A stretch of 64,000 nt of DNA from Diphasiastrum complanatum (lineage: Eukaryota > Streptophyta > Lycopodiopsida > Lycopodiales > Lycopodiaceae). Numbering within the stretch: the stretch's first letter is position 1; each line of letters begins with the position of its first letter. The DNA lies in assembly GCA_029204225.1 (NCBI GenBank), contig MU831560.1:64001-128000 (forward strand). Direction: 5' to 3'. Positions 58,015 to 64,000 of the stretch are shown here, one piece after another. A program made the translations under genes and the position numbers. The notes under the pieces are model-generated. The model saw only the letters and a program-made list of their open reading frames with translations. It was not told the DNA's origin and searched no databases.

Positions 58015-58290
58015 AAAAAGTCAAGGGCTAGGGGCTAAGGGCTAAGGCTAAGGCTAAGGATAAAGGGTTAAGGACCGAGGGCAAGGGCTAAGGGTTAAGG
58101 GCCAAGTGCTAAGGCTAAGGGCCTAGGGACAAGGCCCTAGGGGCAAGGGCTAAAAGGTAAGGACAAATTTCTAAGACTAAGGGCCGAGGGTTAAGGGCCC
58201 AGAGGCAAGGGCCAAGTGCCAACGACCAATGGCTACTAAGGGCTATGGGCTAACGGCCACTGGCTAAGGGCCAAGAGCTAAGGACTAAGA
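58015..58290. repeat. Degenerate 7 bp array, consensus GGGCTAA
   Basis: About 35-40 units reading mostly GGGCTAA, GGGTTAA, GGGCCAA, GGGACAA and GGCTAA, with the 7 bp (sometimes 6 bp) step kept almost throughout. The plant telomere unit is TTTAGGG (GGGTTTA); GGGCTAA differs from it at two positions. Confidence 0.85.
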
Positions 58291-58929
58291 TTTTATAATT
58301 TTGTTACAGTCTCATAATTTTGTTGATTATACTTTTATTACAATTTCATAATTTTGCTAATTATATTTTGTTATCATGAAGTTGACTTCAATAACAACAG
58401 AAGAAAATATTGCGAATGCCATGATAGATGACGGAGATTCTTTCTACATGCAAAGTCAAACAATGATTTAGAGTTTGTCAAAATTGTCTTTGCACTCTAA
58501 AAAGAAAAAATATGTATCATTTAATGAACCATTAAGTGAGTGTTTTATGTGAAAGATTTTAGATCTTATTATGATCCAATCTACTTGAATGATCTTTGAC
58601 TAGAAAGAGGAATACACTACCAATCTCACCAATGTAGAAAAATTAGCATCTACACAGAAAATGAGATGCAATAGAACTTGATCAAACTTGAATGAAATAA
58701 AAAAGTACTATTGTTGTCTATACAAAACCAGTAAGCTACTATATTTCACACGTGTGGATCCAAAAAAAACAATAAATAATCATTCTACACATAGAATCGC
58801 AAGCAATCACCAAGATAGTGCACCAATGGATAGTAGAACCCAAGAGAACCATGTATAAGCATGAAATGAGATAGAGAAGAGAGAAGATACTTCTCTCTAT
58901 GAGTTACATCCTTTTATAACAGATCAAAC
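58291..58929 (-). mobile_element. Probable 3' LTR/flank of the copia remnant on its right
   Basis: It lies downstream (minus strand) of the RNase H tail at 58930. At about 58745 the minus strand reads CACACGTGTGAAATAT, similar to the 'CACATGTGTGAA' ends of other LTRs here. Boundaries not determined. Confidence 0.35.
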
Positions 58930-60136
58930 CCCTTTGCAATGACTTGCTCCCTCACAAAGTATTGTTGCACCTCAATATGCTTGCTCCTAGCATAGTTTTT
59001 AACAATAGAAATTTGATCCATCATAAGAATGATCTTCTTCCTAAGAATAGATCTCTTTTAAATGATCATGTAATGCTAAAAATAGAAAGAAGCATAATTG
59101 ATATAGAGAATAGTGTCCACTTGGGATGCTTCACTATTTCTTACATCAATTTTACATATCAAGATGTAACTAGAACATGAAGAATCAAATAGATTGTAAA
59201 TGAAATTATTCCACCATGCTTCCAACTCTGAACTCTTTGAAAAAATACAGCAAACAAACAATAAATGTGAGTGATCAACTTTTGCTTGCATGTCTTCTCC
59301 TCCTTTGTCCTTTGTTGCCATGTATCCACCATGATACTCCATGAATGAGCCTTCATCTCCATCTTGTCATAATATGTCATCATCACTTGATGACTTGGCC
59401 ATGAATGAGTGACATAATGAACCTCCAATAGCTTCATTTCCATCAACAAAACCAGCCAAGAATGCTAGTACAAATCCAACATCAAAACAATGTTCACCAA
59501 TGTAGGTAGTTTTACCATATCTTGACAATTTGCACACATCCACATGAAAATGCTCAAACATGAGATAGAACACAAGCATACATGAAGATGTCACAAAAGC
59601 ATCATCATTTGCATCTTGAACATCCAAACCATCCTCATCAAGAGTAAGATTACCTTGTTTGTCTCCTTGATCTCTCTTCTTCTTGTAGCACTCACTTGCA
59701 AAGTGTCCTTTGATGCCACAATAGAAGCACTTGAGCTTTGATCTATCCTTCTTTTTGTCACTTGAAGAAGCATCCACTTGATCTTTCCCTTTAGACGACT
59801 TACTTTTATTTTGCCCTTGAATTTGCCCTTTGTGAACATAGCATCCTCTTGAAGTTCAATGTAGATCCACCTCTTGCTTGAAACCTATATTTCTCATTGA
59901 TCAAGATCTCTTGAAGATCCATCAAACTTGGAAAAGTCTTTTGAATAGCAATACTTTGAACAATGTTAGCATGAGCATCCAACAAGCCATTAAGAATTAC
60001 TTGAATAATCTCTCCTTCTTTAATGCTTTCATCAATGCAAGCCAACTCATCATTCAATGCTTTCATTCTCAAAACAAAAGTACTTGGACTTTCTTCATTT
60101 TTTTGCAAACAAGAAAAGAGTTGTCTTCTTAGAGTC
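58930..60136 (-). pseudogene. Ty1/copia remnant: gag, zinc knuckle and RNase H tail, pol deleted
   Basis: Minus strand from 60136. The gag core reads 'LRRQLFSCLQKNEESPSTFV', then 'MKALNDELACIDESIKEGE', then 'ILNGLLDAH'. After frameshifts there is an intact CCHC knuckle, 'CFYCGIKGHFASEC' (59670-59730). A region with 'GGSLCHSFMAKSSSDDD' follows, homologous to one at 20.5 kb. It ends at 'SKHIEVQQYFVREQ' (about 58945-59000), the RNase H C-terminal motif (KHIxVxxxFVRE). Protease, integrase and RT are gone. The gag frame is still open when it meets the CACTA terminus at 60137, so its N-terminal part lies beyond that insertion. Confidence 0.85.
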
Positions 60137-60149
60137 CACTACAACACCC

Positions 60150-60620
60150 ACCGCGATTTGCAACGTGAATCGCGAGTTTAATTTTTTTTAATTCGTTGCG
60201 AACGTCGGAAAAACATGTCACTATAAGGTCGTCGGAATCCGACGTCCCTAAAACTCGTCGCAATCTGACACACATAAGTTGTCGAAATCCGCAGCCACAC
60301 TTTTCGGTCAATGGAAGTGAATCTGACATGGATGTCAGATTGCGACGTTCAAAGACACCACTTGCGATCCGACGTGGACGTCGCAATGTGACGTCCAAAA
60401 AAGTCATCGAATTTTGATGTCTGTATTTCCAGAATGATCCAGAAAATTGTCCGGCGGATGTCCCCGATGCCCATTCAATGTCTACTTGAATGTCGGATTC
60501 TGATGCCCACATACACGTTAGAATCCGACGTCTGTTAACAAAATGATAAAAAGAAAGGTCCATGTCTATCCGACGTGTGTCCGACGCGCTTGGACGTCGG
60601 ATTCTGACATCTCAAATTAG
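60150..60620. repeat. CACTA subterminal repeats, GACGTCGGATTCTGACGTC-like
   Basis: At least ten variants of (GA)CGTCG(G/C)(A/T)ATCCGACGTC in both orientations, e.g. GTCGGAATCCGACGTCC (60230-60246), GGATGTCAGATTGCGACGTT, GATCCGACGTGGACGTCGCA and GACGTCGGATTCTGACATC. In En/Spm, subterminal repeats bind the TNPA protein; the same role is inferred here. Plus-strand and minus-strand frames across the region are accidental. Confidence 0.85.
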
Positions 60621-61299
60621 GTTAAAAAATAAAAAATACGTAAAAAAATAGCACGCGCATTTTTATCGGGCTGTTCTTGGAGTTGGATTCTTGGAGAAGT
60701 GATGTTCATGAATTATTTTTGAGACAATATTTTTGAGTTGCATTCAACATTTGGATCAAACAACAAAATGAGGTACTTTTCATTCTTAGATTACTTTTCA
60801 TTCTATATTTTATTGCATTACTTCATGTGCATTATGAATGACAATGCTTTATTGCATTGCTTTATGCACATCATAAATTTCATTTACATTTCTATATATG
60901 ATATTGATTCTTGTTTTGAAATCCGACATTGGACATGGTTCTGAATTCTTAGTTGGCTATTACGTCAAACCACATCTCAAAATTTGACATTGCAATTTTT
61001 GAAAAAAAAAACATTGCACATATAAAAGCAATGGCAATATAGCACGATCATTTGCAATAATAATATTTTCATTATATCAACCAATGTATTATAAAATTGG
61101 TGCTTTGATGTCACATGAGTATTTCTAGACTTAACATCAACTAAAACTTATAAACTTAATTTACTCGTTGTCGTCATGACGTCGAATCTGCATGAACACA
61201 AGCAAACAAACTACATTAATATTTAATGCTTGATCGTATTAAATTAAATAAAATTGACGTTGGAATACAAACCACATTAGTATGAATACAAAAACTAGT

Positions 61300-62125
61300 A
61301 CTTACATTTGGAGGATGACCCTCGCTCTTTAGTTTGTTGACTAATGCGTTGTATGATTCCTTGAAGGCAAATTCGTACTCCTCCCTAGTTGGTAGATGTC
61401 CATAGTCCGCCAACTATCCATGCATTCAATTTGAGTTGAGATTAATTTAGCACTCTGTTGGAGCAGCTAGTCATAATGCATATTAAAAAATAAAAGCATA
61501 TGAAATTAAAAATAAACTATAAGAGTAGTGTAGGTTCACTTATCATGCTTGCTTGCAATCCTGCCTTTCCACTTGAGCCCAACCCAGGATTGCCTATCCT
61601 ATGCATTCTAGCAGCCGCGGCATCTTTCTGAATCTTGTATTTATCTGGTGTTCATTCATCCTCTTTTACACGGTTCCAATCACTTCTTGAACACTAAGAG
61701 GGCCTGGATTGCCCGTCCCTATAAGCTCGTCTTGCCATATCACAACGATGCCTAATCCATAAGCTCATATGCTTATGAATTTTCTTCTCTTTGAATTCCT
61801 CTTCTTGTTGGAATTCATCACGAAGGGTAGTAATAACTTGTCATTCATCAGCGGCAGGTTGTTCAAACCATTTACAAAACAATTTGTCGCCAAAATGGTA
61901 TTTCTGTTGGCAATTATATTACCTTGAGGATCCACATTATGATAAGGATTTGTGGATGACTCTTCGGTGGGGGCGGGAGCCGCGGCCGCTTGTGAGGGAC
62001 CACCCTCATCTCGGCTAAGCATACTTTGTAGTTCTGTCTTTTGCTCAGGAATTAATGATTCATATAAATTTTTAACATCTCCTGAGCTTTCACCACTGCC
62101 TGATCCCGACATGATTACTACATTC
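61300..62125 (-). pseudogene. CACTA accessory transposase frame, TNP1/Transposase_24-like
   Basis: Minus strand: start 'MSGSGSGESSGDVKNLYESL', then 'EQKTELQSMLSRDEGGPSQA' (61990-62113). After a frameshift near 61800 the reading gives 'HMSLWIRHRCDMARRAYRDG', then 'SDWNRVKEDE' and 'YKIQKDAAAARMHRIGNPG' with two stops. A last block reads 'YGHLPTREEYEFAFKESYNA' (61320-61400). The order fits the short accessory ORFs of plant CACTA elements (TNP1/TNPA, DNA-binding), but motif agreement is loose. It points towards the left terminus, opposite to TNP2. Confidence 0.5.
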
Positions 62126-62394
62126 ATAATACAATACATTACAATAAACCCTAATATATTGAAATGAAGTAGAAAAGAAAATTGACTATAGAACTTTAAT
62201 GCATATTGGAGTGGGACTTTCATACCTGTGATAACAAAAGAAGAGATAGATATGTGTTTAGAGCCTGCACTAAGATGCAAAAGAATCATATAAGCGACAA
62301 CATATAAGAATAATACTATCTAAAAATTAAAACATTAGAATCATACAATAATTTTATGCTATTTGTGTTTTGTACTTGTGCATATATGCAGTTT
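62126..62394. promoter_or_regulatory. Intergenic region between the two divergent CACTA frames
   Basis: About 270 bp between the minus-strand start 'MSGSG' and the first plus-strand exon. If both frames were expressed it would have to serve as a two-way promoter. No specific site recognised. Confidence 0.3.
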
Positions 62395-64000
62395 ATCACA
62401 ACGAGATGAATTACATTCAGATCAGTCTAGCAATGAAGACACTACTCAAGTTAACATGGTAAGCAATAAACATGCATGTTTTCTTGTTCATAAATACTTT
62501 GTTATTATAAGTTAAACTATTGTGCTAAAGTGACATGTACTTGATTTTTGTTTCTCCTAGAAAAATTATCAAAAATATGGTGCACATGCCTCAAGTGTGA
62601 TGGGCAAAAGATGCGTGAAAGACGCATTGTTGAAAATCATTTGCGAAAGTTTGGACGAAAATAAAAAGTCACCCATTGAATTTGGAAGACGTTCAGGTTT
62701 GTTAACTTTATATAATTGTTTTTAATTATAATCTTTTTCAATCTATATACGTCACTTATGGAATTTGTTTCATGTGTGCAGCCAATGCATCGAATGCCAT
62801 TCCACGGAGTTGATCCATCCGTGTTTAGTTACAATCAACGTCAAGTTTTGATAGATATGAGAAAACAAAGAATGAAACAAATTGAAGAGACAAACACAAT
62901 TGGGAAAAAGAGTAATCAACTTGATTCTAATGATTATGATCATGAGGTGCAACGCGATGAAGCAATGCACAACATGTTTGAATCTTACTGTGAATCTTAA
63001 ATGAGAATGATGATATGCATGCATCTTCTAATGAAAATGGAGATCACGAACAATTTGAGATGGATGAAGACGAGATTCTATTGCACAAGGAGGTAGACAC
63101 TCCTTAATATCATGGAACATCCATTTTGAGACTAGCTACGTCAATTCTTATTCTAAACTTCAAGCAACATACAAATGGAATAATCGTAGTGTGACATCTT
63201 CATTCAGGTACTTAACGCATAACGCAACTATTGTACTTTATAGCGTATTTACATTAAGTTAATTTTTTTTCTTTTCTAACAACTCACATTACTCTTTTTT
63301 TAGGTTGTTGCATCAAATACTTCTGAAAGAAAATGTAATACCTAAAACATGAAAAGAAGCATGAAAGATGATGACCGTGCTTGGAATGGATTACGACACA
63401 ATACATGCATGTCCAGAAGACCATGTTCTATATAGAGGTGAGCATTCAGAAAAGCTTCAATGTCCAATGTGTAACGCTTCACGTTTTCGAGATGACATAC
63501 AAGGGGATAAAGTGCCACGAAAAGTGTTACGACATTTTCCAATTATCCCACGATTGCAACATTTATTTCGATGTAAATCTTTGGCACAACTAATGAATTG
63601 GCATGTCAAAAATCGATCTATGGATGATGTGATGCGAGTACCAAGTGATTCACCTGCATGGAAACATATTGAAGAACAATAGCCCGACTTTAAAAATGAA
63701 CCTCGTAATTTGAGATTTGGCCTTGCTATGGATGGCGTAAATCCTTTTAGCGTTCAAGCATCAACTTGGTCCACATGGCCAGTTGTGCTCATTAATAATA
63801 ACATACCTCCATGGTTGAGTATTAAAATGGGACGCTTGTTATTGGCTTTATTGATTCTAGGAAAGTACAAGGCTAAGAACATGGATGTGAATCTTGCACC
63901 TTTGGTCGATGAATTGTGCATTCTTTGGAATGGTATTCACGCTTACGACATCTGGAGACCTTCACAACAAAGTAACTTCATTGTTCGTGGAATTCTAATG
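62395..64000 (+). pseudogene. CACTA TNP2 transposase, 5' part, with introns, truncated by window edge
   Basis: Candidate exons: about 62395-62457 (donor GTAAGC); 62562-62693 ('KNYQKYGAHASSVMGKR', acceptor TCCTAG, donor GTTTG); 62782-63000 after TGTGTGCAG ('MHRMPFHGVDPSVFSYNQRQ'). Then comes TNP2 proper: 'ATYKWNNRSVTSSF' (63165-63208), an intron to 63302, 'LLHQILLKENVIPKT', 'LGMDYDTIHACPEDHVLYRG', 'CPMCNASRF', 'VPRKVLRHFPIIPRLQHLFR', 'NLRFGLAMDGVNPFSVQAST' and 'WPVVLINNNIPPWLSIK'. These are the hallmark TNP2 blocks. In-frame stops (near 63350, 63363 and 63680) show it is broken. TNP2 is the catalytic DDE transposase of CACTA elements. Confidence 0.88.

Larger units (their letters stand above)
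60137..64000 (+). mobile_element. CACTA (En/Spm-type) DNA transposon, left terminus and transposase genes
   Basis: The terminus reads CACTACAACACC, the conserved CACTA end, exactly where the copia gag frame is broken. The last three host bases are GTC, the expected size of a CACTA target duplication. Next come subterminal repeats (60150-60620), a minus-strand TNP1-like frame and a plus-strand TNP2 transposase that leaves the window. The right terminus is outside, so completeness and the matching GTC cannot be checked. Stops and frameshifts in the transposase frames indicate an inactive copy. Confidence 0.9.

Noticed and set aside
58015-58290. True telomere or telomere-fusion site
   Set aside because: The consensus GGGCTAA is not the plant unit and no run of exact TTTAGGG copies is present.
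60129-60563. 144-codon minus-strand frame at the CACTA end
   Set aside because: It covers the terminus and subterminal repeats; the repetitive GACGTC motif keeps several frames open by chance.

Overview
This is nuclear DNA from a plant, most likely a seed plant with a large, repeat-rich genome. Two genes have plant-type coding sequence (one with six short GT-AG introns). Almost everything else is old, heavily mutated Ty1/copia and Ty3/gypsy retrotransposon sequence, with one CACTA DNA transposon, long dinucleotide microsatellites and several tandem-repeat fields. The low gene density and the decayed, nested LTR elements would suit a gymnosperm, but I cannot fix the taxon from the sequence.

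Layout. 1-1.6 kb: copia integrase/RT remnant (+). 2.5-4.7 kb: an apparently intact type I DnaJ/HSP40 gene (-), seven exons, 393 codons. 5.8 kb: compound CT/CA microsatellite. 7.6-9.3 kb: copia gag, primer-binding site and LTR (-), followed by a SWIM zinc-finger fragment (+). 10-11 kb: unrecognised coding-like remnant. 12.4-13.1 kb: gypsy integrase (+) next to a copia protease/pre-integrase piece (-). 15.4-15.7 kb: a small LYR-family gene (-). 16.6-18.3 kb: three short tandem repeats and a gypsy C-terminal scrap. 20.3-22.5 kb: copia-like element (-).

22.8-32.3 kb is a nest of insertions. A copia remnant (-) is split inside its integrase by a roughly 3 kb non-autonomous LTR element (23937-26952). 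Beside it, a plus-strand copia element (LTR, PBS, RT, RNase H) is split inside RNase H by a second non-autonomous LTR element (28804-~32130). 32.3-34.3 kb holds an unrecognised coding-derived sequence that recurs, rearranged head-to-head, at 38.9-40.7 kb; both copies lie beside gypsy RT pieces. 34.7-36.4 kb is a pol-deleted copia (-) carrying an 88 bp tRNA-derived SINE-like insert with perfect 14 bp target-site duplications. 36.7-38.8 kb is another LTR element (+).

41.4-53 kb holds LTRs of a shared family, a complex repeat field with GA microsatellites embedded at a fixed place in the unit (42.8-45.2 kb), a minisatellite (45.5-46.1 kb), a LINE ORF1-like remnant (-), a 1.24 kb foldback element with nested palindromes (49.5-50.7 kb), and a gag fragment fused to LTR pieces. 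53-58.3 kb is AT-rich with TA runs, a palindrome cluster, an A-rich repeat of about 110 bp and a degenerate 7 bp (GGGCTAA) array. 58.9-60.1 kb is a copia gag/RNase H remnant (-) whose gag frame runs straight into the left terminus of a CACTA transposon at 60137. That element fills the rest of the window with subterminal repeats, a minus-strand TNP1-like frame and a plus-strand TNP2 transposase, and leaves the window at its right edge.

The two host genes show no functional link to each other or to the mobile elements.
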